64,000 bases of DNA from Symbiodinium kawagutii (GCA_009767595.1 VSDK01010208.1:1122-65121), one strand, 5' to 3'; counted from the stretch's first letter, positions 52,299 to 63,351 are shown. Notes: generated from the sequence alone by a model not told the origin. Numbers and translations are program-made.

Positions 52299-53424
52299 GA
52301 CAACCACTACTTGTAGTCATTCCCAGCGTGGACTTTACAATTTACAACAGGGGCATTTTTTTGCTACATGGGAAGGACTTGAAAAATAGTATAACGACAT
52401 CCTGAACTGCGTGTACGCTGGAGTAAATGTGCGTGCAACTTCATGGAATGCGGTGGTTCAAAAGTGTTGTTGTGAACCTATCTCGCCTTCCCCCCCCCAA
52501 AATCCAGCGTCCTAAAAAAGAACATTTACATTTGCGATAGTTCGTTTATTCTTGACTGAGTTGTATTATTTGCATATTATTGTGTTTGACAACACGCACG
52601 CACACACAACACGTAGTGGCCCATGCATATATTCTTTTTATTTACATATTTATATTTTTCTATTTGCATGTGCACATGGTACACCCCCCTTCAAAAAAAT
52701 ACCTACCCTTGAACTGAGCATGGTTTGGGATCATAAGCAAGGAATGAATTGAGAAGCAGGGGGTTCCGGCTCTAAGTGCAGGAGAGGGGGAGAAGCCAGG
52801 GTACTTAGAGCATTTTTGGCAGAGAATGCAGGAGTGAATCTTGGTTCCATTTGGTTCCTGTAGTTCTTGGTTCCCACCTTGGAAGTTGCATTCTTCGCTG
52901 GAGCCAAGAACCAAGGTTGCACTGGACTCTCAAAGTGAATCTTGTTTCCTATAGTTCTCGGATGTTCTCGGTACCCGCCTTCAACTGAGCACCCGCCTTC
53001 AACTGAGCACCCTTCCCTCCTTGCTCGATCCCTGTGCTTTCAGCACTTTTTGGCACTTCAGGAAGCCTCAGTATGCAGAAATAGTATTAGTATTCTTTAG
53101 TGATGCTTGATACAGATAAATAGTTTATTATCATCTAGAACGTTTTGATATCAAGAAAAAGGTTATAACTTTTAACACTGATGCTGATATATTATTGCTT
53201 TCAAACTATTCGAGATCAATGCTTTCATGCAAAGACAGTCTGATGTGAAGAAAATGTTTGCTGAATGTTGTTGTAGCAGCTGACCACTGTCAATGCTGCA
53301 TGGCTGTTTTTGCCTCACAGTTGCGTGCTGTGTGTATGTGCATCCATTAACAGTATCCTGTGCATCCTGTCGGGGTGTTTTGTGAAACAAGAGGCACAGC
53401 TGTTTTGGCTCTCCGGCCCGGCAG

Positions 53425-53493
53425 GAGCAGCAGGAAAGCAACAAGCAAATGAGCTTGATTCGCCTCCAACTGCTTGGTTTGAAAAGGGACAAG
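53425..53493 (+). CDS. Coiled-coil exon
   Basis: Twenty-three codons read EQQESNKQMSLIRLQLLGLK then RDK, between CCGGCCCGGCAG and a GA donor (GATCGA). Phase is 0 to 0. The overlapping Ala/Gly-rich plus frame and the minus frames are shadows. Confidence 0.55.
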
Positions 53494-53775
53494 GATCGAA
53501 AAAATGAGTCTTGGCCAAGCTAAGTTCCAGAGGAGCTTTGGGACAACGGCCCACTTCCTTCCACCAATTGCGGCTTCACACTGCAGAAACATGCAGAAAC
53601 GATTTCACTCATGGTTTATTTTATTGATTAATTTTGATACATGAAATTTAATGAATCTGATCTCAATCGGCAGTTGCATTGTACGCATGGGACGATGCAG
53701 CCACCCTAGAGTCAGTAATTGCTTTGCAAGTCCAACATGTGTCCCGGTGTCGCCACCAGAATGCAGCATGTGGTT

Positions 53776-53812
53776 CATTTGGGTTCATTTGGGTTCATTT
53801 GGGTTCATTTGA
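53776..53812. repeat. TTTGGGTTCA 11-base tandem repeat
   Basis: Four near-perfect copies of TTTGGGTTCAT in a row. Confidence 0.95.
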
Positions 53813-54084
53813 GCAGCCATCTCATGAACCTTACGAAACTGTTTGATTTAATGACTTGGTTCGTTTCAGAGACGTCTCAAGTGTTGCACAGAAGGCGGCA
53901 ACCCAAGTTCCACGAGCGCTAGCGTTTTGACGAAGAGGTCAGAGTTTCCATATCTGAATGTTAAAAGTACCCTCACAAACGCATTTCACTTTCAACGAAT
54001 GGATCGCTTGAAACACACCAGGTTGATCACGGTTGATCCAAATTCCATATATTGTATACCATTCAGTTTTGGCTGCGGGTGCCT

Positions 54085-54400
54085 GCGGATTGTCGAGCCC
54101 AGGCTGATGACTTGCTTGCAGGCAAGAGTCCTTCCGGGCCCAGTTCCAGCTCCGGTAGCAGACAAGGCACCGTGGCATGTGACAGAGCTTTTGTGCATGA
54201 ATGCAGAGAGATGCAGAGCAAGAGCATGAGAGTTGGTGCACGCAGTCGTTTGAACGGCCACGGAAGCTAGTTCGCGGCTCACCATTGAACGAAAAGATTA
54301 GCTTCAAGAGTGGACATGTTAAAGCAGACCTCTGCAGACCCAGAAACACGGAAAATGCCCGCAGAAGAATGCAACCAAATGATTGCCAACATGGTTTGCA
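54085..54400 (+). CDS. Coding-like region with two probable exons
   Basis: The first candidate reads CRAQADDLLAGKSPSGPSSS then SGSRQGTVACD, Ser/Gly-rich. The second, after GCTTCAAG, reads VDMLKQTSADPETRKMPAEE then CNQMIANM before a GT donor (GTTTGC), a charged helix. The frames differ, so an intron or a missing exon separates them. Boundaries are not fixed. Confidence 0.42.
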
Positions 54401-55005
54401 TTGAGTTCAGTTGTTCAATGCTTGCAAGTATCACAAAAGGCAAAAATGCATATGCATATGTATTGTCCAAGTGCAAGTGTTTAGATAAATAAAAAACATA
54501 TATTTTTTTTACACTTTTGTAATAATTGCAAGGTTGCAAGGATAAAGTAATACATCAGAAATAAAGACACAATTGTTTAAATGCGTTAAATGATGTTAAA
54601 TGCACAGATAAGAAATGGTCAGAATACGATGAGTCAAAGGATGGAAATGCTGGGTGAAGGCAGATGAGTTGTGTTCCAATTGGATCTCCACCGCGGTCCA
54701 CCCATGTCCACCCTGGCACCGACAGTTCTCCTGAAGCATTGGCTAAATGTGACATATTGTGACATACTAATGACTGTTACAGTGCGATTTCATGGATATT
54801 TCATGGTCACGTTCATAACATGTCTACTGAACAAAGTTTAGAACATGTAAACAACAATGTCTAACAGTTTATTATTAAGTTGATGACTGATTTTCAAGAG
54901 TCTTCAATTTTCAGAGAATGTTCACACCCTAAATCCTAAAGAAAGAATGACCATGAATGACCTGGCAATGCAAAAACAGACACTATAGCAGGCATCCAAC
55001 CTCAA
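54401..55005. other. AT-rich stretch without a gene
   Basis: AT-rich with T runs at 54501-54518. No exon is supported. Confidence 0.45.
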
Positions 55006-55120
55006 ACCTGCAGGCCGTCGTGGAAAAGGCAGCCGGAAGGGAACAGGCGGCGGCCGCTTCTTAGAAATCATCGACGAAGAGGACCCTGCAAACATCTGCC
55101 ATACCTCCTGATGCCGAGGC
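55005..55120 (+). CDS. Coding-like frame with a basic Gly-rich start
   Basis: One plus frame reads GRRGKGSRKGTGGGRFLEII then DEEDPANICHTS; another reads AVVEKAAGREQAAAAS after ACCTGCAG. Both look plausible. The first has an RG/RK-rich segment followed by an acidic helix. Confidence 0.35.
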
Positions 55121-55128
55121 TATTCCTG

Positions 55129-55294
55129 CAGTCCTTTCACGCAGATTGAGATGGTCAAGTTCAAGCAATGGGAGAGACCGTATAGTGGACAGGTTTGTAT
55201 CTTTCAGATCTTATCCATGCTGGCACATGAGGAACAGCGCTTAGCTAGATACCAGCGACATCAGCCTGGCAACTTCCAGATGAATCTACAGTAG
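55129..55294 (+). CDS. Probable terminal exon
   Basis: After ATTCCTGCAG the frame is open to a stop at 55292. It reads PFTQIEMVKFKQWERPYSGQ, VCIFQILSMLAHEEQRLARY and QRHQPGNFQMNLQ. The composition is that of a real C terminus with an amphipathic helix. No domain is recognised. Confidence 0.55.
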
Positions 55295-56160
55295 CCCAAC
55301 CGCTCTTTGGTGCAATGCCAGTTGATGGCAGCATCACAAGACATGACATACTCAACCTTTAGATTCCGGGCCCTTCTCCCTTTCACAACTGCCAGAGAAG
55401 TGAAGAAGTGCATGTCCGAAAAAAACCTCCAGTGCTCCCTTAAAAAGAAGGGTTTAAAGGAGATATTGCGAGAGATTCTTCAAGATATTGCAATAAGATG
55501 TAGTAAGACTCGTAATGAGATTCGCAATTTTGGATCTCAGAAAATTCTGACGAAAACCATTTTTGAATGAAAGATTCTTCTCATTTTGGATCTCAGTAAC
55601 TTTCAAAATGAATGATTCATTGTTTCAAAATTTGGGAGGACGACGACCTACCTGAAACCATCAGCCTGGAGACTTGCCTCGCATGTCGGACGTTGCTGGG
55701 ATCACTTCTCAGCCAGGGGCACCTCTAAGGCACCTCTAAGGCATTTCGAGGCAAGGCACTTGTTATACGAAGATTATGACCTCTACTTCATGAAATTATT
55801 TGGAGGTAGGGGTTACCACCTGAAATGATTTGTTGGAAATTATGTCCAAATATCTTGAAATTTCTTTTTTAGCTTTTTTTACAAGCTTCGAATTATTACG
55901 CATAATTTTCGCAAAGACTCAGACCCCCCCAAATATTTCAAGATGGGTGCTTGAGCTGCTGTGGGCACATCACTTCATAGTTCCTCAAAGTAATAAACCA
56001 GGGGTGGGTGGTGATACTTGACAATATTTGTTTGATGTTTTGTTCAAACACTCTATGTACTTTCAAATAATTTATTATGGAAGAAGGCAAGTAACTTCAG
56101 ATGACCCAGAAATAAGTTTAACTTATCATAACATGTTTTGATAGGTTTTATGCTAACATA
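55295..56160. other. Non-coding, diverged repeat
   Basis: ATTTTGGATCTCAG occurs twice (about 55526 and 55579). GGCACCTCTAAGGC is duplicated at 55721-55744. Words like GGAGGTAGGGGTTACCACC resemble the 88-base repeat to the right. Confidence 0.6.
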
Positions 56161-56163
56161 TCA

Positions 56164-56470
56164 GGTGGCTAAGTAGTGACCCCCCCGGCACAATAATTCA
56201 AGGTTTGGGCACCCATGTCGATCGATGTCATCCCTTTCATTTTATTTGGCTGGTGGCTAAGTAGTGACCCCCCGGCACAATAGTTCAAGGTTTGGGCACC
56301 CATGTCGATCGATGTCATCCCTTTCATTTTATTTGGCTGGTGGCTAAGTAGTGACCCCACCCCAAAATAAATAGTTTTGAGCACATGCCGATGATTTCAA
56401 ACCCTATTTCAAATTGTTTGGCCAGTGGGTAGCTACTTACCCCACCCCAAAAATAATTCATGTTCTATGA
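56164..56470. repeat. 88-base tandem repeat, four copies
   Basis: Copies start near 56164, 56252, 56339 and 56424. The first two are near-identical (GGTGGCTAAGTAGTGACCCC ... GTTTGGGCACCCATGTCGAT ... TTTCATTTTATTTGGCT). The third and fourth are diverged but keep GGTGGCTAAGTAGTGACCCC or GTGGGTAGCTACTTACCCC and the CCCCAAAATAA segment. Confidence 0.9.
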
Positions 56471-56703
56471 TGTTTTCAGGTTTTGCAGCCAAGTCTGGAC
56501 GCGTAACAAGTGTTGGGATATGTTTTTCCTTCGAAAATACAGCTGAAAACAATTACAGTCAAGCCACTTCCCTACCCCTAAAACTAATTTTGGGGTATAC
56601 TTCAACATACCTTGGATAAATTTAAGCTGAGCTACGGTCAAAACCAGCCAAATTGAATTTAGTCTTGAGGGGTCCCTTTTGTAAGGATATGTGGATAAAA
56701 CAC

Positions 56704-56743
56704 TGTAAAGCGATAGGGTCCCCTCCAAAAACCGATACTTTGA
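56704..56743. repeat. Left flanking direct repeat of the 10-base array
   Basis: TGTAAAGCGATAGGGTCCCC, then TCCAAAAACCGATACTTTGA. A near-identical copy in the same orientation lies at 57528-57567. Confidence 0.92.
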
Positions 56744-57448
56744 GTACTACAAGGTATTACAAGGTACTACAAGGTACATCAAGGTACTACAAGGTACTAC
56801 AAGGTACTACAAGGTACTACAAGGTACTACAAGGTACTACGAGGTACTACAAGGTACTACGAGGTACTACAAGGTACTACAAGGTACTACAAGGTACTAC
56901 GAGGTACTACGAGGTACTACGAGGTACTACAAGGTACTACAAGGTACTACAAGGTACTACAAGGTACTACAAGGTACTACAAGGTACTACGAGGTACTAC
57001 GAGGTACTACGAGGTACTACGAGGTACTACGAGGTACGACAAGGTACTACAAGGTACGACAAGGTACGACAAGGTACTACGAGATACGACAAGGTACGAC
57101 AAGGTACGACAAGGTACTACAAGGTACTACAAGGTACTACAAGGTACTACGAGGTACTACAAGGCACTACAAGGTACTACAAGGTACTACGAGGTACTAC
57201 AAGGCACTACAAGGTACTACAAGGTACTCGAGGTACTACTACGAGGTACGACAAGGTACGACAAGGTACTACAAGGTACTGCAAGGTATTGCAAGGTACT
57301 ACAAGGTACTACAAGGTACTACAAGGTACTACAAGGTACTACAAGGTACTACAAGGTACTACAAGGTACTACAAGGTACTACGAGGTACTACGAGGTACG
57401 ACAAGGTACGACAAGGTACGACAAGGTACTACAAGGTACTACAAGGTA
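56744..57448. repeat. AAGGTACTAC 10-base satellite array, about 70 units
   Basis: A nearly uninterrupted array of the decamer AAGGTACTAC with variants GAGGTACTAC and AAGGTACGAC, which occur in runs. One irregular junction lies at about 57226-57246. Unit length is not a multiple of three, so the 295-codon plus frame through it reads a 30-base superperiod (TRYYKVLQG) and is a by-product. Confidence 0.98.
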
Positions 57449-57527
57449 TCCAATGTTTGCTACTCTATTGTACCAATATTGTTTTATATTCTACTTGCTG
57501 CGGATATTTGTTTTTAGCGCAAAACTA

Positions 57528-57567
57528 TGTAAAGCGATAGGGTCCCCCCAAAACCGATACCCTTTGA
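57528..57567. repeat. Right flanking direct repeat of the 10-base array
   Basis: TGTAAAGCGATAGGGTCCCC, then CCAAAACCGATACCCTTTGA. It matches 56704-56743 apart from small changes near the 3' end. Confidence 0.92.
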
Positions 57568-58028
57568 TTTTGGTATTGGCCTCCAACAATAGGTTTTGAC
57601 GACGCCTCAGCTGATTATTTTGGCTATAAACAACACAATAATTTGTTTTTTTTGGGAAGGTGGGGTACTGTGAAGTAACACTTATTGCATGAGGTACCCA
57701 AGTGAATTATCTGATTTATTTCGCTGGTGGTTTTTGACCAAACACTTGCAAAATATTAACACCACATATTTGGAGGTAGGGACCTACCCTATCCAGGCTA
57801 AGGTAGTGGTCATCGAAGATTGCACAAATTTAATATAGAAATGCCTTAAGTCATTTTTAAGTTATCTTAAGTCAATGTTAAGGAAAAGGCCGCACGTGTC
57901 AGACGCTAGGGCACAGTGAACACTGGATTCCCCTGGCCATGGCCCTTGTGTTCTGAGGATGTTCTGAGGTTTGGGTGGTTTTGGAAATCTGGAGGCTTGA
58001 AATATGCTGACTCGTGATTACTACATGC
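57568..58028. other. Non-coding stretch
   Basis: GGAGGTAGGGACCTACCC near 57771 is a short inverted repeat and resembles GGAGGTAGGGGTTACC at 55800. Nothing else is supported. Confidence 0.45.
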
Positions 58029-58115
58029 GATGAATGAAGCCAAGCAAAGCGCCCAACTGGCTGCAGACCGTGATAGAAAAGACATTGCTGTCATATTCGT
58101 TTACCTGGTACAATG
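58029..58115 (+). CDS. Coiled-coil exon, possible start
   Basis: The frame from the ATG at 58032 reads MNEAKQSAQLAADRDRKDIA then VIF, with a stop at about 58116. GT sites at GTCATA and GTTTAC could be donors. A short frame just after (EKLDRAMTRLSF) is also helix-like. Confidence 0.42.
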
Positions 58116-58217
58116 AGAGGAGAAGTTGGATCGTGCTATGACAAGATTATCATTTCAGCCAGTGATTTGTGTGAGTGAGTATGTTGTGACAATATTTTTG
58201 AACGTCGTTATGTTTGA

Positions 58218-58431
58218 AGATCGTGTCCGATGGTCCCTTGACTCACATCGCAGATTAAAACAGCTAATTCATGCTAAGTTACTGTTCACTTCTAGTCACC
58301 ATCATTTGCGTAGCTCTGTTTTCCACGACTTGGATGCCATGAGATCGGGAAAAACAATAGCAAATAGTAGTCCAGACTTTTGTCAATTTCAGTGGTCTCA
58401 AATCGTCCATGAGTGCGGGTACTTGTCGTGA
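58218..58431 (+). CDS. Coding-like frame
   Basis: The frame reads FEDRVRWSLDSHRRLKQLIH, AKLLFTSSHHHLRSSVFHDL and DAMRSGKTIANSSPDFCQFQ to a stop at 58429. The composition is convincing for a C-terminal exon. The minus strand is also partly open. Splice start not fixed. Confidence 0.4.
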
Positions 58432-59265
58432 AGTACACTTGTGCACGACAATCATCGGCCATGAGCCATGGCATTATTGGCATTTTTACATATTTTTACC
58501 AGTAATCATTGGCTGGTTGCTTCGTCGCCGGGGTCGCTTCACTAGCTTGATCATACAGAAAGAATCAAGTAATTGCCTACAGTGTACATAACATTAACAC
58601 AGACGTAAGATACAAAACATTTGCATGAATGAACATGGGGCGGAACAACATTGGAAACTGGTGCATCATATAAATACATGACATCAATCGATTCAGGCAG
58701 CTTACCGCGCTCATTTTCAGGGGGCCTTTACTAATCATGGGCATGTGCTGAACCGCAAAGACTTGACCAGAAGTGCTTGTGCGCCCCAAGGACAAAGTGG
58801 ACATGGTAAGCGATTGCGTCAGCAGTGACCATGAAACCTGTTCCGCTGCTGATCTATCGGCTCAGCGCCTTGGACTTGTGTCGACGGGGAAGGTTCCAAT
58901 AGGATTCGACTAAACCAACACTTGGAAACTCAATGGAAGTCGGAAAAGACACACTTAAGACACATCAAGACACTAGCTATTTGGGCGGGGTGGAACAGAG
59001 GGGACGGCGGAACAGGATGGAACAGGAACATGCTCCCACCGAAATCCCTTGATCCTGGAATTACTGGTTCGAAATACTGTTTTTGAGATGGAAACATAGG
59101 CTTGACCAGTTGGGACATTCTTAGGCATAGAAGGTGCTGAGGAGTCTAGGATAAGGCATGCACGATACGTGTGCTCTCTTAGCAAGCTTTATAGCTTCAG
59201 CTGGGGCGCCAGCTTTCTTGCTCTTGAATGAATGTTTTCGTAGAATGGCCGCGCGTCCAGCAAGT
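58432..59265. other. No supported gene
   Basis: GGAACAG/GGACGGCGGAACAGG words repeat at 58992-59025. Frames on both strands lack splice pairs. Confidence 0.4.
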
Positions 59266-59480
59266 CGCTGAAGATAGGTCCCATCTTGGCCATCTTGGCC
59301 CATATAGGGGGGTCAACATACAGTCAACACAAACCAAACGTGGCCTACCATGGCGCAACATGGCTGAAAATGGGACCAGTGTAGTATCACAATAGACCCG
59401 ACATAAGTCCAAAATGCCGCCAAGTCCATCCAACTACGCCAAAGGTGGGCTCAACATAGCCACCGCAAACTTTACATGTG
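59266..59480. repeat. GATAGGTCCCATCTTGGCC dispersed repeat, copy 2
   Basis: TGAAGATAGGTCCCATCTTG, then GGCCATCTTGGCCCATATAG and GGTGGGCTCAACATAGCC, shared with 31656-31865. Confidence 0.8.
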
Positions 59481-59636
59481 CCGAATACAATTGCAAATGG
59501 GCAAATTTTAAAAATGTGGGAAAACACATGGACAACATGTTATTTTCTTGTACTTGCTTGTTAATTCTGTAAGATGGTTCCTTGTTCTTTCTTTGTATGA
59601 ATTAAATCTTGCAACACGGGCTAAAATCTGGCAAGT

Positions 59637-59900
59637 TCCTGAAGATAGGTCACGTTTTGGCCCAACATAACCCAAGACACTCACCAACATGTGTCAACTC
59701 ATTGATTTTTCATAGTGTCTATCTGAAAATGCCATGTTTCAGGTTCGGACTTTCCCCAACAGAGACAGCTAGAGATGGGCCTAACTTCCAATAAGATAGG
59801 CTCCACACACACACACACACACGTACACACACACACGTCTCATGAACGTGGCCCCAAATGGCCCAGTCTCGACCCAACAGAATCGAAAAATCTAAAATAG
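59637..59900. repeat. Dispersed repeat, copy 3, with CA microsatellite
   Basis: CTGAAGATAGGTCACGTTTT, then GGCCCAACATAACCCAAG. A CA/CACGTA run lies at 59804-59836. The 31.7, 59.3 and 59.6 kb copies have the same orientation. Confidence 0.8.
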
Positions 59901-60896
59901 TCAAACATTGATCAAGGATGATCAAGGTATATCAACATGATTCTTTTAAAGCCTATTTCTGAAACAGTCATGTTTCAGATACAGAAGTGGCACAACTACA
60001 AATTGCACACGGCAGGCCAAACTTTCAGCGTACGCCCGTCGTCAAGCAAAAATAATTCAAAATGACACAGTGTAAGAGCAACATTGCTGGACATTGTTTC
60101 GGATAGAGACTATGAAGTATGAAGAGTCTATTTGACACCTGCTAGCGGATGTTGAGCCGATGTTGGGCACATACATTTTGAGGGTGTTCTGAGTGTTCTG
60201 TCGATAGATGTTGACCGACGTTGAGCAGGAAAGGATGAGGGGATGAGGAACCTTCATTTTGTAAGGCTCACAGGTCAAGCCCCTATTCTGATATTTTTCT
60301 ACATAGACATGAAGAGCTGAGGGTTGAGAGTCAGAATGGTGACAGGGTCAAGCGGCCCTCAAGGAGAACCGGCATCCAACTGCCTTCGTGCGAGCATTGA
60401 TTGGTGAATCATTTGTCATGCGCATTGTGTTTCATGAAGCTATATATAAAACTATGTCATGTAGCATTCGCCTAGTGAGCAACCTCCAGTGTTTCTACCG
60501 TCGAATTGCAGTCAAATAATCTCCGATAATCTCAGTTCGAAATTTGAACTCCAAAGTAAGTGTGTATATCAATTTATACATTTATCTGTCTATATATTGC
60601 ATATAGATTAATGTACTCGTATCTTTAAGTATACATAAATAAGCATTTTGAACATCGCCATTTTCTTTGCAACGGTGGGTGCCTTTCTGTTCTTTTGTTA
60701 CCTTGTCGTGGTTTTTCGTGATACAGGAAAGCTGCTCACTATTTCGGATGCACAGCACGAATAGTAATACCCACTATTACCCACTATTTCTGTTCTTTCC
60801 TTATGTTCAGGATTTGGCGAGGGACTTCAGATGCCCAACCCGCAAGTTGCATATGGCTTCGCGTGACCATTATATAAGAATGTGCTTCACCCCTAG
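59901..60896. other. Region without a supported exon
   Basis: AT-rich, with GATGTTGAGC words at 60148-60230. ACCCACTATT is repeated at 60769-60788. No exon with paired signals is seen. Confidence 0.4.
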
Positions 60897-61006
60897 GCTC
60901 CGGTTGATGCAGTTGCAGACGGAATTTTAGCTGTACAGGCTTTGGTGTGTGAAATTGTGAATCTGCACATCCCTTTGCGCAATCGGAAGGAAGACTGTCC
61001 GCAGAG
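60897..61006 (+). CDS. Exon starting a three-exon C-terminal chain
   Basis: The frame reads APVDAVADGILAVQALVCEI, VNLHIPLRNRKEDCPQ and two bases of Arg. The acceptor is TTCACCCCTAG; the end is CGCAGAG before a GT donor (GTGTGT). The 110 bases leave phase 2, matching 61145. The first part is a hydrophobic helix. No domain is recognised. Confidence 0.65.
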
Positions 61007-61144
61007 GTGTGTTTGTGACGGGCGCTTGCGGGCACCCTGCCCACATTCCATACAGGATCCCGCTGCTGTGCTTTGACCGGCAACGATGCTGTCATTGTAC
61101 TGTTCGCCATTGTGATGTGTCATTTTCTTTGCGCTGTGGCCGAG

Positions 61145-61228
61145 GAAAGACTTGGTTGTCAAGCTTTTGAAGCAATTGGCAGATGAGAAGGCGGCCATGC
61201 AAGAGATGAAGGCAGAACACGCTGGAGT
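61145..61228 (+). CDS. Coiled-coil exon
   Basis: The frame reads KDLVVKLLKQLADEKAAMQE then MKAEHAG. It starts after TGTGGCCGAG. A GA donor (GAGTGC) leaves phase 2 and fits 61434. A GTGAGT two bases earlier is a stronger donor by sequence but leaves phase 0. The frame also continues VSAEQLQQSLVRSQ to a stop. Confidence 0.65.
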
Positions 61229-61433
61229 GAGTGCGGAACAGTTGCAGCAGAGTCTCGTCAGAAGCCAATGAAGGAGTTTCTGTGATGAAAAACATGATAT
61301 GCAAAGAAGTGTGGCCAGCATGATGTGCCCTTTTCGAATGCTAAATATGCAAGCATTCAGTTTGCACAGTCATCGATGATGAGCCGTTCTATAGTGAACT
61401 GCATGATGCACACTCTTTTTGCAAATGATTAAG

Positions 61434-61548
61434 GATCCAATATCTCACGAAACAGATCTCTGACAGCAAGTTCACGAACGAAGAGATGGCAGCCGCACAC
61501 GAAATCCTGAAGCAGCACCACGGTGGCATCACCACGGCTTACAAGTGA
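61434..61548 (+). CDS. Terminal exon
   Basis: The frame reads IQYLTKQISDSKFTNEEMAA, AHEILKQHHGGITTAYK and a TGA stop at 61546. It starts after AATGATTAAG (AG|G) in phase 2. The end has the compact polar look of a true C terminus. No polyadenylation signal was identified. Confidence 0.65.
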
Positions 61549-61664
61549 ACAGTCCTTGCAACAAGCCAAGGCTGGTTGAGATTGCCCCGAAGAAAGAATC
61601 AAAGCGGAATTGTAAAGAAATGGAAAGGAGAATGTTCCAACAGGTTTCCCCATGTTTGCAACAG

Positions 61665-61745
61665 AGGCTACTAGGACTAGGACGTACTAGGACATACTAG
61701 GACATACTAGGACCTAGATCCAGGTCATCCATAGAATCTCCTAGG
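61665..61745. repeat. TACTAGGACA repeat
   Basis: Repeated ACTAGGAC with spacer, about five copies. Confidence 0.9.
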
Positions 61746-61903
61746 AGGGCATCGGAGGTCCAGGAGTGTGGTGCATTGCATTGGGCTGTTGGAGATGCCC
61801 TTTCCAAGTCCACAGCTTCCTGATGCACAGCCACTGTTTGCGCGCCGAAATGGGCCTCAATGGGCCTAAGATGGCCTAAGGCAAGAAAAGACCAATCGCT
61901 TAG

Positions 61904-61913
61904 NNNNNNNNNN
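61904..61913. other. Assembly gap of 10 N
   Basis: Ten undetermined bases in a non-coding stretch. Confidence 0.99.
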
Positions 61914-62339
61914 AAGAAGAGTGACGCTCTTCAAATTACGATGAGTCCGAAACTTAGGGCCTTTGTTGATCTTTGTTGCCCTTGTTGCTTTTGTTTTTGT
62001 TCTTTTTGTTTTTACCTTTTTTTCTGCCCAGTAAGGTGGACATGTGGGACATGCGACCACAGGATTTGCATGAATAGCATGTTGTGATAGCACATCAGGC
62101 AGAAAAAGTGCAGACAATGTGTGAATGCGTGATTGTTCTTTGTTTGCATTCGATCCCTATTGGTCTCCCTAGTCTGTGACACTTACAACCCTGCTTTCCT
62201 CCCTCCTTTGTGCTCTGGGTTCAGCTTGAAGTCCACACCAGCTTCGTGTTGTACATAGTATTGCATGTGTCAGCTCGATGTTTCTTTGTTTGCCTTCCAC
62301 TTTTGTCAACTTCTCTCCATTTTCCCATATCTTGACTTT

Positions 62340-62460
62340 GTGAAGACTGTGAAGGAGGGTGCTGCTCGAATTCCTTTGGGTTTGGGGAAGCTTGTTAGCG
62401 CGTGCCTCCTTCTCCGTGTGTTCGTAGAGTTTCGCTGCTCGAAAAGATCTTTGTCGCCTT
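62340..62460 (+). CDS. Possible exon, strand uncertain
   Basis: The plus frame reads VKTVKEGAARIPLGLGKLVS then ACLLLRVFVEFR. The minus strand over 62240-62420 is also open and protein-like (EHTEKEARANKLPQTQRN; KVKIWENGEKLTKVEG). Neither has a full splice pair. Confidence 0.3.
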
Positions 62461-62796
62461 TGCCTATGTCTCTTTCTGGGGCTCACGGCATCTCCTCACA
62501 GCATCTCACCGCCCTCTTTTGGGGTTGGAAAATTATCCAGAGATTTGTTCATGTATTGATTTATTGATTTATTGATTTGTTTATTTATTCATTCATTTAT
62601 TTATGAATTTTTTTGATATATAGTATATATTTACTTATATACATATATACGAGCGTATTTTACAATGACCGATGAATCTATGTCTCTCCATCATGTTTGA
62701 GTCTGTGTGAACTATCCAGGTCAGGAGGCTTGCCTTGGCATGCCACCATTCGGGAGGCTTCGCATGTGCCATTCTTGGGGCCTGAAATTCACTGAG

Positions 62797-62868
62797 GAAC
62801 AATGCAAGGACAGCTGGATGACCAGGATGTTGTCATGCAGGAGCCTTCCGACCCTGAACAGTGGAGAT
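62797..62868 (+). CDS. Acidic exon
   Basis: After AAATTCACTGAG the frame reads TMQGQLDDQDVVMQEPSDPE then QWR, ending before a GT donor (GTGCCA), phase 1 to 1. A competing plus frame reads GLKFTEEQCKDSWM. Confidence 0.4.
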
Positions 62869-62923
62869 GTGCCATTGTTTCTATTTGTTTTTGCAATCGT
62901 GACCCATGGATACCCGTGGCAAG

Positions 62924-62994
62924 TACCAGCAAATCAACCGGGGTTTCAACGAGCTGGGGCAAGGTCGGGTTCATTTCAAGCAGGAACCCAGATA
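62924..62994 (+). CDS. Short basic frame ending in a stop
   Basis: The frame reads YQQINRGFNELGQGRVHFKQ then EPR and a stop. It is protein-like, but its phase does not fit 62868 and the possible intron would be only about 55 bases. Confidence 0.35.
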
Positions 62995-63351
62995 ATAAAG
63001 GATGAATAGCACCAGATGGCAAAAGGGGTGTGGCATGGTTGCAAATGGGGCTATGATCCGTTCAAGATGCGTGAAGGCAAAGTGCTGTCAAGATGTTGCC
63101 GCATGCACTGAGATCTTTGTCCCGACCTGTTACATTGCGATTGAAACCTCTTGTCATTATGCCCTTCTTTCTGGGCATGTGTGCAAGCTGCTGCAAGCTG
63201 CTTGACACCCATGGTTCATCAGATTGCTATTCCGAAGCTTTCCGAAGCTTTCCCCCAATAATCAATCAGGTTCGAGGTTGAGAAACTTTTTGCAACTTTT
63301 TGCGGTGTTCCTGTTTCGCCATGACATTTTCGAAGTCTTCAGATTTCTTAC

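Noticed and set aside
56653..57540. Plus-strand frame of 295 codons reading TRYYKVLQG repeats
   Set aside because: It is the decamer satellite read in frame. Any 10-base repeat free of stops gives such a frame; there is no start context or splice evidence.
60893..61321. Minus-strand frame of 142 codons
   Set aside because: It is antisense to two plus exons with phase agreement and is Cys/Ser/Ala-rich as expected of a shadow.
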